Of a stretch of DNA of 64,000 nt, positions 44,981 through 54,369 are shown piece by piece. This DNA comes from Arthrobacter sp. PvP023 (GTDB taxonomy: Bacteria; Actinomycetota; Actinomycetes; Actinomycetales; Micrococcaceae). The position numbers and the translations under genes were made by a program. The DNA is taken from contig NZ_JAFIBI010000001.1 in the NCBI RefSeq assembly GCF_017832975.1, positions 1,860,001-1,924,000 on the forward strand. Direction: 5' to 3'. Under the pieces are notes generated by a model. The model did not search any database. It was not told where the DNA came from and saw nothing but the letters and a program-made list of their open reading frames with translations. Every line of letters begins with the position of its first letter. The first letter of the stretch is position 1.

Positions 44981-45975
44981 CGGTCCGCATCGGGACGCGT
45001 GCCAGCAAGCTGGCGTTGACCCAGACCCAGCAAACAGCCGACCAGCTCGCCGCCATTGGCGGGTTCCCGGTGGAACTGGTGCACATCAGGACGGACGGGG
45101 ACGTCCTGACTGGTTCGCTCTCGCAGATGGGCGGCACGGGAGTTTTTGTGGCGGCCTTGCGGGACGCGCTCCTGCGGGACGAATGCGACGTTGCCGTGCA
45201 CTCGCTCAAGGACCTGCCCACCGGCGCCGCACCCGGGCTGAACCTCGCCGCGACGCCGAAGCGCGTCGACGTCCGTGACGTCCTCTGCGCGCGCGACGGT
45301 TTCAAGCTGGCCGACCTCCCGCAGGGCGCCCGGGTGGGAACGGGCTCCCCCCGCCGCGCGGCGCAGCTCCGTGCGGCCCGTCCCGACCTTGACGTCGTGG
45401 ACATCCGTGGCAACGTGGACACCCGCCTGGGTCGTGTTCCCGGCCTGCCGGGCAACACCACGGATGCCGTGGTGCAGGGCAAATCCTGCGACCTCGACGC
45501 CGTCGTGCTGGCCGCCGCCGGCCTCGAGCGCATCGGCCGGCTGGACACCGTTACCGAATACCTCGAAACAGATGTCATGCTCCCGGCCGCCGGCCAGGGG
45601 TCGCTTGCCATCGAGTGCCGCACTGCCGACGCACCGCGAAGGCCGGGATCCACCGAAGGGTCCCAGGGGCCGCTGGCCCAGGCGCTGGCAGCCCTGGACG
45701 ACACGGACACCAGGCTCGCGGTTACGGCCGAGCGGGCGCTCCTGGCCCGTCTGGAGGCAGGGTGCGCAGCCCCGGTGGGCGCCTACGCCTTCCGCAAGGG
45801 AAGCATGCTCTACCTGGAGGCCGCCGTCTGCGCTGTCGACGGGTCAGCCACCGTCCGCGACAAGCGGGCAACGGACGGGCTCACCGAGGTCGGCGCGACG
45901 CTTCTTGGCATCGAACTGGCTGAGGCGCTGCTGGCAGCCGGTGCAGCCGACATCGCGGACCTTGCCGCTTCCTGA
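44977..45975 (+). CDS. hemC: hydroxymethylbilane synthase
   Basis: The 332-residue porphobilinogen deaminase polymerises four PBG molecules. Motifs: RIGTRASKLALTQTQQTAD at the N-terminus, AVHSLKDLPTG, GTGSPRRAAQLRAARPDL, and the dipyrromethane-bearing cysteine in LEAGCAAPVGA. GTG overlaps the hemH stop by four bases. The LPAAGQGSLAIECR segment is typical. Confidence 0.95.
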   Translation: MTVRIGTRASKLALTQTQQTADQLAAIGGFPVELVHIRTDGDVLTGSLSQMGGTGVFVAALRDALLRDECDVAVHSLKDLPTGAAPGLNLAATPKRVDVRDVLCARDGFKLADLPQGARVGTGSPRRAAQLRAARPDLDVVDIRGNVDTRLGRVPGLPGNTTDAVVQGKSCDLDAVVLAAAGLERIGRLDTVTEYLETDVMLPAAGQGSLAIECRTADAPRRPGSTEGSQGPLAQALAALDDTDTRLAVTAERALLARLEAGCAAPVGAYAFRKGSMLYLEAAVCAVDGSATVRDKRATDGLTEVGATLLGIELAEALLAAGAADIADLAAS

Positions 45976-45993
45976 ACCGGCGGAGCCGGGCAG

Positions 45994-46923
45994 ATGATGG
46001 GGCGGCGCAGTGCCCGCGGTGAGGGCCACCACGGGCTGCGGGTCCTCGAGGGCGCCCGCGTCCTGGTCACACGCAGCCCGGACCGGGCCGGGGCGCTCCT
46101 CGCGGCCCTTCGGGAAACCGGCGCCGAACCGCTGCTGCTGCCGCTGATCGACTTCGAACGCGCCCGCGACCTGCACTCCCTGGAAGTCGCCTTCGACGCC
46201 CTGGGCGCAGGAGCATACACCTGGCTGGTGATCAGCAGCGTCACCACGGTGCAGGCCCTCGAGGAACTCGCCCGTGAGCGGGGCTCCACGCTGAGCCGGT
46301 GGCTGCCCGGCTCCCTCCAGGTGGCCACCATTGGTCCCGCCACACGGCGCGAACTCGAATTGCGCGGAATCACTGTTGACCTGGCCCCGGCCCGGCTCCA
46401 GTCCGGCGTCGGACTCCTGGACATCTGGCCGCAAGGCCAGGGCAGCGTGTTCCTGCCCCAGGCAGACATAGCAGACGCCAGGCTTGCCGAGGGGCTGGAA
46501 TCACTGGGCGCCAGGGTTCAGGCTGTCACCGCCTATCACACGGTGAACTATCCGGCCGATCCGGCCCGCAGCTTCACCCCTTCCGCCGGCAACGATGCGT
46601 CAGCCGCGCCACCGGGCACTGGAGTGCTCACCCCCGCCGAAGCAAAAGCAGAGCTCGACGCCGGGCGGCTCCACGCCGTCGTCGCTGCCTCACCCAGCGC
46701 GGCCCGCCGCATCCACGCCGGACTGTCGCCGCTGGGCGAGTGCAGGTTCGTGGCGATCGGGCGGTCAACGGCCGCTGAGGCGGAGTCGCTGGGCGTGCCG
46801 GTGGCCGCCATCGCTGAGGAACCCACAACATCCGGCCTGGTGTCCGCCGTCATCCAGGCCCTTTCACCTGGACATTCCACCCCACCGCCCGCCACCGAGA
46901 CCTACGTGAAGGACAGAACATGA
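45994..46923 (+). CDS. hemD: uroporphyrinogen-III synthase
   Basis: This 309-residue two-lobed enzyme cyclises hydroxymethylbilane with inversion of ring D. The family is divergent, but [58 protein letters not shown] and the C-terminal [11 protein letters not shown] plus [15 protein letters not shown] are all recognisable. A 40-residue Ala/Pro insertion sits around 185-215. It overlaps hemB by four bases. Confidence 0.9.
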   Translation: MMGRRSARGEGHHGLRVLEGARVLVTRSPDRAGALLAALRETGAEPLLLPLIDFERARDLHSLEVAFDALGAGAYTWLVISSVTTVQALEELARERGSTLSRWLPGSLQVATIGPATRRELELRGITVDLAPARLQSGVGLLDIWPQGQGSVFLPQADIADARLAEGLESLGARVQAVTAYHTVNYPADPARSFTPSAGNDASAAPPGTGVLTPAEAKAELDAGRLHAVVAASPSAARRIHAGLSPLGECRFVAIGRSTAAEAESLGVPVAAIAEEPTTSGLVSAVIQALSPGHSTPPPATETYVKDRT

Positions 46924-47900
46924 GCTTCCCGACCCACCGCCCCCGCCGGCTCCGCACCACCCCGGCCATGCGCAGGATGACGGCCGAAAACCGGCTGGCG
47001 GCGCCGGAACTGATCCTTCCGGCTTTCATCCGCGAGGGGCTCACGGAACCCAACCCCATCGCCTCCATGCCCGGCGTGGTGCAGCACACCACCGATTCGC
47101 TCAAGAAGGCTGCGGCCGAGGCCGTGGAACTGGGCGTCGGCGGAATCATGCTCTTCGGCATCCCCGCCGAGCGCGATGCCCGCGGCACCGCGTCGCTGGA
47201 TCCCGACGGCGTGCTCAACAAGGCCATCCGGGACGTCCGCGCCGAAGTGGGCGATGACCTGGTGGTCATGAGCGACGTGTGCCTGGACGAATTCACCGAC
47301 CACGGCCACTGCGGCGTCCTCGATGACGAGGGCTACGTGGACAACGACGCGACTCTTGAAATCTACGCGGCCATGGCCGTGGCGCAGGCGGACGCCGGGG
47401 CGCACATGCTTGGCCCCTCGGGAATGATGGACGGCCAGATCGGTGTGATCCGGCAGGCGCTGGAAGACGCCGGACACACCAACACGGCCGTGGTGGCGTA
47501 TGCCGCAAAGTACGCCTCCGCGTTCTATGGTCCGTTCCGGGAAGCCGTGGATTCACAGCTCAAGGGCGACCGCCGCACCTACCAGATGGACGCCGCCAAC
47601 CGCCGCGAAGCCATCCTCGAAGTGGAGCTGGACCTGGCTGAAGGCGCCGACCTGGTCATGGTGAAACCCGCCATGAGCTACCTCGATATCCTCGCCGACG
47701 TCGCCGCCATGAGCCCCGTGCCCGTGGCTGCGTACCAGATCTCGGGGGAGTACTCCATGATCGAGGCGGCCGCCGCCAACGGCTGGATCGACCGGCGCGC
47801 GGCCATCACCGAATCCGTGCTCGGAATCAAGCGGGCCGGAGCAAACATGGTCCTGACCTACTGGGCGTCCGAGCTGGCCGGCTGGCTGAAGGAGTCCTGA
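46920..47900 (+). CDS. hemB: delta-aminolevulinic acid dehydratase (porphobilinogen synthase)
   Basis: The 326-residue TIM-barrel enzyme condenses two 5-ALA. The Schiff-base lysine lies in [13 protein letters not shown] and the second lysine in [14 protein letters not shown]. The metal loop reads [14 protein letters not shown]: the middle cysteine of the zinc triad (CLC) is Asp, so it should be a Mg2+-type enzyme. ATG overlaps the hemD stop; its own stop overlaps the next ATG. Confidence 0.95.
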   Translation: MSFPTHRPRRLRTTPAMRRMTAENRLAAPELILPAFIREGLTEPNPIASMPGVVQHTTDSLKKAAAEAVELGVGGIMLFGIPAERDARGTASLDPDGVLNKAIRDVRAEVGDDLVVMSDVCLDEFTDHGHCGVLDDEGYVDNDATLEIYAAMAVAQADAGAHMLGPSGMMDGQIGVIRQALEDAGHTNTAVVAYAAKYASAFYGPFREAVDSQLKGDRRTYQMDAANRREAILEVELDLAEGADLVMVKPAMSYLDILADVAAMSPVPVAAYQISGEYSMIEAAAANGWIDRRAAITESVLGIKRAGANMVLTYWASELAGWLKES

Positions 47901-49033
47901 TGAGCGACGCGTCCGTTACCGGAACCGGCGGGCCGTTGGCCCCCGCCGCTGCCCGCGCCGAAGCCCCCACCGCTCCCGTCGGCCCCGGGAAGGTCTTGCT
48001 CGGGCTGAACACTTTCGGCGACGTCGGGGTGTACCCCGACGGGCACCCGGTGCCGCACGCGCAAGTGCTTCGCCAGCTGCTGGAACAGGCGGAACTGGCG
48101 GACGACGTCGGACTCCATGCCTTCGGTGTGGGGGAGCACCACCGCAAGGACTACGCCGTCTCGGCACCCGAGGTGTTCCTGGCGGCCGCCGCCGCGCGGA
48201 CCAAGCGCATCCGGCTGGGGTCGGCCGTGACCGTGCTGAGCTCGGATGACCCCATCCGCGTCTTCCAGCGTTTCTCCACGGTGGACGCCATCTCCAGCGG
48301 CCGCGCGGAAGTCATGCTGGGCCGCGGGTCCTTCATCGAATCCTTCCCGTTGTTTGGCCTGGACCTTGCCGACTACGAGATCCTCTTCGAGGAAAAGCTG
48401 GAGCTCTTTGACAAGGTCCGCGCGCAGAAGCCCGTTCACTGGGAAGGGCGGACCCGTCCGGCCATCAACGGGCTGAGCGTCTATCCGCCACTGGAGCACC
48501 ATCTGCTGCCGGCCTGGATCGGCGTGGGCGGAACCCCGGAGTCCGTGCTGCGCTGCGCGCAATACGGTTACCCGATTATTTTCGCTATCATCGGCGGCGA
48601 ACCGCGATCCTTCGCTCCGCTGGCCAGCCTTTACCGCGAGGCCATGGGCAAATACGGGCACCCGATGCAGCAAGTGGCCACCCATTCGCCCGGACATGTT
48701 GCCGAGACAGACGAGGAAGCGCGCGAGGAGTTCTTCCCGCACTGGCTGGCACTGCGGAACAGGCTCGGAGCCGAACGCGGCTGGGGCCCGGGAAGCCGGC
48801 ACGAATTCGACGCCATGTGCACACCCGAAGGCGCCCTCTATGTGGGGTCACCGGAGACGGTTGCGCGGAAGATCGTCCTGCTCAAGCGGAACCTGGGCGT
48901 GGACCGCTTTGATCTCAAGTACAGCAGCGGCTCCCTGCCCCATACCGCCATGATGCGGTCCATTGAACTGCTTGGCACAGCGGTGGCACCCCGGGTGGAC
49001 GAGCTCCTGTCCGGGCACGCATCCGGAAACTGA
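47900..49033 (+). CDS. LLM-class flavin-dependent oxidoreductase
   Basis: The 377-residue luciferase-like TIM-barrel flavoprotein has conserved segments [62 protein letters not shown] and [16 protein letters not shown] (abbreviated here by landmarks at about residues 55-115 and 195-215). It is an FMN- or F420-type enzyme of unknown substrate. TGATG overlap with hemB and a 13-bp gap to hemL place it firmly inside the heme operon. Confidence 0.82.
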   Translation: MSDASVTGTGGPLAPAAARAEAPTAPVGPGKVLLGLNTFGDVGVYPDGHPVPHAQVLRQLLEQAELADDVGLHAFGVGEHHRKDYAVSAPEVFLAAAAARTKRIRLGSAVTVLSSDDPIRVFQRFSTVDAISSGRAEVMLGRGSFIESFPLFGLDLADYEILFEEKLELFDKVRAQKPVHWEGRTRPAINGLSVYPPLEHHLLPAWIGVGGTPESVLRCAQYGYPIIFAIIGGEPRSFAPLASLYREAMGKYGHPMQQVATHSPGHVAETDEEAREEFFPHWLALRNRLGAERGWGPGSRHEFDAMCTPEGALYVGSPETVARKIVLLKRNLGVDRFDLKYSSGSLPHTAMMRSIELLGTAVAPRVDELLSGHASGN

Positions 49034-49046
49034 AAGAATAGGAACC

Positions 49047-50387
49047 ATGACTTCCAGCTCTCCTCGCAATGAGGCACTCTTCGACCGTGCACGCCAGCTC
49101 ATGCCGGGCGGCGTCAACTCTCCCGTCCGGGCCTTCGGCTCCGTGGGCGGTACCCCCCGGTTCATGGTGTCCGCAAAAGGCGCGTACCTGACCGATGCCG
49201 ACGGCGCCGAGTATGTGGACCTGGTGTGCTCGTGGGGTCCTGCACTGCTGGGCCACGCCCACCCGGCCGTCCTCGAGGCAGTCCACGCCGCCGTGGACCG
49301 CGGGCTCTCGTTCGGTGCCTCCACCCCGGACGAAGCCAACCTGGCTGCGATCGTCAAGGAGCGTGTGCCGGCTGCCGAACGCGTCCGGATGGTGTCCACG
49401 GGAACTGAAGCCACCATGACCGCCATCCGCCTGGCCCGCGGCTTCACCGGGCGCGACTTGGTCATCAAGTTCGCCGGCTGCTACCACGGCCACCTCGACG
49501 GACTCCTGGCCGCGGCCGGATCCGGGGTGGCCACCCTGGCGCTGCCCGGATCCGCCGGCGTCACGGCCGCCACCGCCGCCGAGACCCTGGTCCTGCCCTA
49601 CAACGACCTCGCCGCCGTGGAGGCCGCGTTCGCCGCCCATGGCAGCAACATCGCCGCCGTCATTACGGAGGCGGCGCCGGCCAACATGGGTGTGGTGACG
49701 CCCGGCGAAGGCTTCAACGCTGGACTGTCGCGGATCACCCGCGAACACGGTGCCCTGCTCATCGTGGACGAAGTCCTCACCGGGTTCCGTACCGGCTACT
49801 CAGGCTACTGGGGCCTCACCGGCGGCGCGGCGGATGCCGCTGAGCCGTACAGCCCGGACCTCCTCACCTTCGGCAAAGTCATTGGAGGGGGCATGCCGAC
49901 GGCAGCCCTCGGCGGCCGTGCCGACATCATGGACTACCTGGCGCCGCTCGGTCCCGTCTACCAGGCAGGCACACTGTCCGGAAACCCCGTGGCCATGGCA
50001 GCCGGCGTCGCAACACTGACCCATGCCACCCCGGAGGTGTACTCGTTCATCGACGCACGCTCGCTGGAGCTTTCCGCTGCGCTCTCCTCGGCACTGGATG
50101 CCGCCGGGGTGGACCACTCCATCCAGAGGGCCGGCAACCTGTTCTCGGTAGCCTTCGGCACCTCGGCGCGGGGCGTCCACAACTATGACGACGCCCAGGG
50201 CCAGGAAGTGTTCCGGTACGCCCCGTTCTTCCACTCGATGCTGGACTCCGGCGTCTACCTGCCGCCCTCTGTCTTCGAAGCCTGGTTCCTTTCTGCGGCA
50301 CACGACGACGCCGCCATGAACCGGATCTTCGACGCCCTCCCCGCCGCAGCCAGGGCGGCAGCGTCGGCAACGGTGCCGGCGGGATAA
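49047..50387 (+). CDS. hemL: glutamate-1-semialdehyde 2,1-aminomutase
   Basis: This 446-residue PLP enzyme makes 5-aminolevulinate. The PLP lysine is K277 in [30 protein letters not shown]-like residues near 18-30, [14 protein letters not shown]-like [15 protein letters not shown], and YHGHLDG are diagnostic. ATG with AGGAA close upstream. Last heme gene, followed by a strong terminator. Confidence 0.95.
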   Translation: MTSSSPRNEALFDRARQLMPGGVNSPVRAFGSVGGTPRFMVSAKGAYLTDADGAEYVDLVCSWGPALLGHAHPAVLEAVHAAVDRGLSFGASTPDEANLAAIVKERVPAAERVRMVSTGTEATMTAIRLARGFTGRDLVIKFAGCYHGHLDGLLAAAGSGVATLALPGSAGVTAATAAETLVLPYNDLAAVEAAFAAHGSNIAAVITEAAPANMGVVTPGEGFNAGLSRITREHGALLIVDEVLTGFRTGYSGYWGLTGGAADAAEPYSPDLLTFGKVIGGGMPTAALGGRADIMDYLAPLGPVYQAGTLSGNPVAMAAGVATLTHATPEVYSFIDARSLELSAALSSALDAAGVDHSIQRAGNLFSVAFGTSARGVHNYDDAQGQEVFRYAPFFHSMLDSGVYLPPSVFEAWFLSAAHDDAAMNRIFDALPAAARAAASATVPAG

Positions 50388-50400
50388 CGGCTCATAACAA

Positions 50401-50466
50401 AAATCCCCGCCTCCCGGACGAATCCCCGCCACAAACGAGGGGGAAATGTCCGGGAGCCGGGGATTT
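50401..50466. terminator. large convergent terminator, heme operon and metNIQ
   Basis: AAATCCCCGCCTCCCGGAC pairs with GTCCGGGAGCCGGGGATTT with one mismatch in 19. The loop itself holds TCCCC/GGGGA. It lies between the stop codons of hemL and the oppositely oriented metQ. Confidence 0.9.
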
Positions 50467-50492
50467 CTTGCTAATGCTGAGTAGCGGAAGGC

Positions 50493-51335
50493 TTAGAAAG
50501 CCACCGTCACGTCACCGTTCGGCCATTCCTTCTCGATGAAGGCCTTGACCTCGGGGGAGTGCAGGAGTTCGTCCAGCTTCTTGATGCGGACGTCATCCTT
50601 GGAGTCTTCTCGCCAGGCCAGGAAGTTGGCGTAAGGGTTGTTCTCCACGGACTCCACTGCGAGGGCGTCCTTGGTGCTGAGGCCGGCCTTCAGGATGAAG
50701 TTGCCGTTGATCAGGGCAAGGTCCACGGACGGGTCCTTGAGGTCGTTGATCAGCAGTTCAGGCTGGTTCTCGGAGAACTTCAGCTTCTTGGGGTTCTGCT
50801 CGTCGGTCAGGGTCAGCACGGAGGAATCATCCTTGATGTCCTTCACCAGCCCGGCTACCTGGAGGACTTTGAGGGCCCGGACCTGGTTGGAGGGGTCATT
50901 CGTGATGGCGACCTTGGCGCCCTCCTGAATGTCCTTGATGTCCTTGACCTTCTCCGAGAACGCGGCGTACGGCTCGATGTGGACGCCTTCGCCGTGGCCG
51001 AACTTGTAGCCCTTGGTCTTGACCTGGTCCTCAAACCACGGCAGGTGCTGGTAGTAGTTGGCGTCCAGCGAGCCGTCGCTCAGGGCAGTGTTCGGCGTCT
51101 GGTAGTCCTCGATTTCCTTGATGTCCAGCTTCAGGCCGGCCTTCGGCGCGAGGTCCTGGTTGATGAACTCCAGGATCTTCGCCTGCGGGACCGGGCTGGC
51201 GCCGACGGTCAGGGTGGCCGGTTTGGCGGGGTCGAGGGTCGTGGCTTCGGAGCTCGGGCTGGACGAGCCGCCGCAGGCCGTCAGCGCCAGGGCGGTGACA
51301 ATACCGGTGGCCAGGAGGGAGAGTGATTTACGCAT
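50493..51335 (-). CDS. metQ: methionine-binding lipoprotein MetQ
   Basis: The 280-residue NlpA-family lipoprotein has a signal peptide and lipobox LALTAC. The mature part shows LTVGASPVPQAKILEFI, DYQTPNTALSDGSLDANYYQHLPWF and VAITNDPSNQVRALKVL. It delivers D/L-methionine to MetNI. AAAGGAA precedes the ATG. It is separated from metI by 155 bp with two hairpins, unlike the overlapping metN-metI pair. Confidence 0.92.
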   Translation of the reverse strand: MRKSLSLLATGIVTALALTACGGSSSPSSEATTLDPAKPATLTVGASPVPQAKILEFINQDLAPKAGLKLDIKEIEDYQTPNTALSDGSLDANYYQHLPWFEDQVKTKGYKFGHGEGVHIEPYAAFSEKVKDIKDIQEGAKVAITNDPSNQVRALKVLQVAGLVKDIKDDSSVLTLTDEQNPKKLKFSENQPELLINDLKDPSVDLALINGNFILKAGLSTKDALAVESVENNPYANFLAWREDSKDDVRIKKLDELLHSPEVKAFIEKEWPNGDVTVAF

Positions 51336-51371
51336 CGGATGCGTTCCTTTCGAATTGCTGGGAGTCCGACG

Positions 51372-51462
51372 GCGGGCTTGCGCCCGGCGCCCGCTCCGGC
51401 ACAGATGCAGCGGGCGGCTACCTGCTGCGGTGAAGATTGCCGCGGCCGTTGGACGACGGCCG
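51372..51462 (-). repeat. hairpins between metI and metQ
   Basis: CGGCCGT-TGGACG-ACGGCCG (51443-51462) has a perfect 7-bp stem. A second GC-rich stem CGGGC-TTGC-GCCCG lies at 51373-51386. Neither has a U-run. They may adjust expression of metQ relative to metNI. Confidence 0.5.
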
Positions 51463-51490
51463 AGGGTGATGGTTTAGCGGTGGTAAAGGC

Positions 51491-52162
51491 TTAGCGGTGG
51501 TCGAGGCTGCGGGAGATCTGTTCGCCCACGAGCTGGATGACCTGCACCAGGACGATGATCAGCACAATGGTCACGATCATGACCGTGACGTCGAAGCGCT
51601 GGAAGCCGTAGTTGTACGCCAGCTTCCCGAGTCCGCCGCCGCCCACCAGGCCGGCCATGGCCGAGTACCCCACCAGGGTGACCACGGTGGTGGTCGTGGC
51701 GGCTACCAGGGCCGGGAGTGATTCGCGCAGCATCACCTTGTTGATGACCTGCATCTTGGTGGAACCCATGACCTGGGCGGCGTCGATCTTGCCATGATGG
51801 ACGTCCCGGAGGCAGGTCTCCACCAGGCGGGCAAAGAACGGAATGGTGCCGATGGACAGCGATACCGAGGCCGCCACAGGTCCCAGGCTCGTGCCGGTCA
51901 GCAGGCGGGCCAGCGGGATGAGGGCGACCATCAGGATTGCGAACGGGATGGAGCGGGTGATGTTCACGATGACGTCACTCATGATCCGGTTGGTGACAGG
52001 CATCGGACGCAGGCCGCCCGGCGCCGTGACGTGCAGGAAGACGCCCAGGGGCAGGCCAACCAGCACCGTAAAGAAGGCCGAAATTCCGACCATCTGCAGG
52101 GTTTCTACGATTGCTTCGGGCAGGGCCTTGGCAAGGACGGGGTTGCTGAAGATGTCGTTCAT
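51491..52162 (-). CDS. metI: methionine ABC transporter permease MetI
   Basis: The 223-residue permease has five hydrophobic segments. The coupling loop is DAAQVMGSTKMQVINKVMLRES, and the family hallmark ITRSIPFAILMVALIPLARLLTGT is present, as is GYSAMAGLVGGGGLG. ATGA overlap with metN. Confidence 0.93.
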   Translation of the reverse strand: MNDIFSNPVLAKALPEAIVETLQMVGISAFFTVLVGLPLGVFLHVTAPGGLRPMPVTNRIMSDVIVNITRSIPFAILMVALIPLARLLTGTSLGPVAASVSLSIGTIPFFARLVETCLRDVHHGKIDAAQVMGSTKMQVINKVMLRESLPALVAATTTTVVTLVGYSAMAGLVGGGGLGKLAYNYGFQRFDVTVMIVTIVLIIVLVQVIQLVGEQISRSLDHR

Positions 52163-53238
52163 GGGTTCCTTCCCGTCACGTCGTTCAATTCCGCAGCATC
52201 CACTTCCAGGGGGTCCGCTTCGAGGGGGTCACTGGCTGCTGTACTGGTCGCAGCCAGCTTTGCGCCAATTCCGCGCTGGTGGAGATAGTTGAGGACGGCG
52301 TCGTAGTCCGCATTTTCAGCGAGCTGGACACGGAGGTGCCCGAACTGCTGTCCGCCCAGAGTTTCGACGCTGCCGGCCAGGACGTTCAGGTCGATGTCAA
52401 AGTGCCGCGCAACGCCGGTGAGGACAGGTTCCTTGGCATTGTCACCGGCGAAGAGGATTTCCAGGACCGGTCCGCCTTGAAGCGCCCCCTTCAGGGGCTC
52501 GGACGACGGCAGGGGAAGGAGCGCCTTGGCCAGTTTGCTCTCGAGGTCTCCGGCCACGTCCTTGAGGGCACCGTGCTCGATGATCCGGCCCTTGGACAGC
52601 AGCGAGACCGAGTCGCAAACGCGCTTCACGACGTTCATTTCGTGCGTGATGATGAGCACCGTCAGCTGCAAGCGCTTGGTCAGGTCCTGGATCAGGTCCA
52701 GGATTTCGTCAGTGGTCGCAGGATCCAGCGCCGAGGTCGGCTCATCGCACAACAGCACATCGGGGTCGGCGGCCAGCGCCCGGGCGATGCCCACGCGCTG
52801 GCGCTGGCCACCGGAAAGCTGGGAGGGGTAGGCGTTTTCGAAACCTTCGAGTCCTACAAGGGACAACAGCTCCGCAACCTTGGCCCGGATCTTGTCCTTC
52901 GGTGTTTTGACGAGTTCCAGGGGGTGGGCCACGTTGCCGGCGGCAGTGCGTGAGTCCATGAGGTTGGCATGCTGGAAAACCATGCCGATGCGGCGCCGCG
53001 CCGCACGGATTTCGGAGTCCCGGACGGAGCTCAGTTCTGTGCCGTCAATGCTGACGGAGCCGGACGTCGGACGATCCAGCAGAGTCAGGCAACGCACCAG
53101 GGTGGATTTTCCGGCGCCTGAATGGCCAATGATTCCGTGAATGGAACCTTTGGGAACGGAAAGGGTGACGCCGTCGAGGGCCACTACTTCCTTTTTCCCC
53201 TGGCGGTAGACCTTTCGAAGGTCAGTAACTGTGATCAT
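52159..53238 (-). CDS. metN: methionine ABC transporter ATP-binding protein MetN
   Basis: The 359-residue ATPase has Walker A GHSGAGKST, signature LSGGQRQRVGIARAL, Walker [13 protein letters not shown] and a switch His in IITHEMNVVKRVCD. The C-terminal NIL domain (about 265-340; ILFAGDNAKEPVLTGVARHFDIDLNVLAGSVE) senses methionine for trans-inhibition in homologues. GAGGA lies before ATG. First gene of metNIQ. Confidence 0.93.
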   Translation of the reverse strand: MITVTDLRKVYRQGKKEVVALDGVTLSVPKGSIHGIIGHSGAGKSTLVRCLTLLDRPTSGSVSIDGTELSSVRDSEIRAARRRIGMVFQHANLMDSRTAAGNVAHPLELVKTPKDKIRAKVAELLSLVGLEGFENAYPSQLSGGQRQRVGIARALAADPDVLLCDEPTSALDPATTDEILDLIQDLTKRLQLTVLIITHEMNVVKRVCDSVSLLSKGRIIEHGALKDVAGDLESKLAKALLPLPSSEPLKGALQGGPVLEILFAGDNAKEPVLTGVARHFDIDLNVLAGSVETLGGQQFGHLRVQLAENADYDAVLNYLHQRGIGAKLAATSTAASDPLEADPLEVDAAELNDVTGRNP

Positions 53239-53522
53239 TTATCCTCAGGAGGTTGGCCTCGGGCAGGGCATAGCACAAGCACGCTTTTGAACTTAATTAT
53301 GTCAGCGGACCCTGAGGCGAGTCACTTCCGCATATTATTCGGCTCGAAGCGCTTGCAGCCGCATAAAGGTGCGCCAGGAACCCCCAGCGGCGCTACTCGT
53401 GCGGCCCCGCAGTTGCAGGCCAAATTGAATGGGACGAAGCTGCCGGCAGCTGAACGCGCCAAAGACTGTGATCCTCATCCCAGAGGGCGGGCCCCTCCCG
53501 GGTGCCCCGCTCGGGGCAGTGG
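53239..53522 (-). promoter_or_regulatory. metNIQ promoter region
   Basis: This is a 284-bp gap. On the minus strand TGACTC (53324-53319) and CATAAT (53301-53296), 17 bp apart, form a reasonable promoter, giving a leader of about 50 bases. Just upstream, 53341-53360 is an imperfect 20-bp palindrome around AAGCGCTT. At the far end TGCCCC-GAGC-GGGGCA (53518-53503) could be a weak terminator of the exonuclease gene. I could not recognise a SAM riboswitch. Confidence 0.45.
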
Positions 53523-54287
53523 CTAGAAGTCGCCCTTGCTGGCGTCCTCAGGGGGGAGGACGGGCCATTCGCCTTCGATCACGGCGGCGGGCTTGGTCTT
53601 GCGCAGATACGTCTGGAAGTCTGCGGCCTGGCTGGCCGCCCAGCCGACCTGCAGCTGATGGAGCTGCCCGGCTGCCATTCGCAGTTTGGGAAACTTGCCG
53701 GCCATGGCGTCCAGCATCCGGAGCGTCGCGAGGGCGTCCGCGGCGGACGTGTGGGCGTTGTCAAGGTTGACCTTGTATTCCTCGCACAGTGCGGTCAGCG
53801 TCCTCTTGCCCTTGCGGTACCGGTCCACCTGCTTGTTCATGATGTAGGGATCCAGCACGGGGAAGCGGTTCAGCTGCGGAATGCCGTAGCGGGCCGATTC
53901 GGCAGCCAGCACCGTGAAGTCGTAACTTGCGTTGAAGGCTATAACCGGGATCCCGTCGTCGAACAACCCCTGCAGCACGGAGGCCAGTTCGCGGGTCACC
54001 TCCGCGGCCGGACGGCCCTCCAGCCGGGCTTTTTCGGTTGTGACGCCGTGGACTTCGCTTGCTTCGGCGGGGATCTCGATTCCAGGATCCGCGAGCCATT
54101 CATGCTCCTTGATGACACTTCCGTCCGCGTCCACCACCGTGACCGACGCCGTGACGATGCGCGCGGCGCGCGAGTTGCGGCCGGTGGTCTCCAAGTCGAA
54201 TGCAGCCCGCGGCCGCTTGTCCCACGTGCCGGTAGCCGTGCTGCCGGTGCTGGTGCTACTGGTGGTACTGGTGTTCCTGCTGCTCAT
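53523..54287 (-). CDS. DEDD-family 3'-5' exonuclease (DNA polymerase III epsilon-like)
   Basis: The 254-residue exonuclease has motif ExoI AAFDLETTGRNSRAARIV, ExoII VIAFNASYDFTVL and ExoIII in NLDNAHTSAADALATLRML, the DEDDh pattern. It begins with a Ser/Thr-only stretch of low complexity. TAGCTT lies 6 bases before ATG (leaderless). It could proofread or process ends; a replicative role is not implied. It is divergent from the ATL-adnAB group. Confidence 0.87.
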   Translation of the reverse strand: MSSRNTSTTSSTSTGSTATGTWDKRPRAAFDLETTGRNSRAARIVTASVTVVDADGSVIKEHEWLADPGIEIPAEASEVHGVTTEKARLEGRPAAEVTRELASVLQGLFDDGIPVIAFNASYDFTVLAAESARYGIPQLNRFPVLDPYIMNKQVDRYRKGKRTLTALCEEYKVNLDNAHTSAADALATLRMLDAMAGKFPKLRMAAGQLHQLQVGWAASQAADFQTYLRKTKPAAVIEGEWPVLPPEDASKGDF

Positions 54288-54299
54288 ACTTCAAAGCTA
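54288..54299 (-). promoter_or_regulatory. -10 box of the exonuclease gene, leaderless
   Basis: TAGCTT on the minus strand is followed by TGAAGT and ATG. Confidence 0.55.
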
Positions 54300-54357
54300 C
54301 CTGCTGCCACCGACAGTTTTGTGCCAGGCCGGTGGCGTGCCGCCGCAAGGGACCCGC

Positions 54358-54369
54358 TACGCTGGATCC
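54358..54369 (+). promoter_or_regulatory. -10 box of the ATL-adnA-adnB operon, leaderless
   Basis: TACGCT is followed by GGATCC and ATG. It is the only promoter candidate for the three coupled genes. Confidence 0.55.

Noticed and set aside
53239-53522. A SAM riboswitch ahead of metNIQ
   Set aside because: I looked for the conserved SAM aptamer blocks on the minus strand and could not place them.
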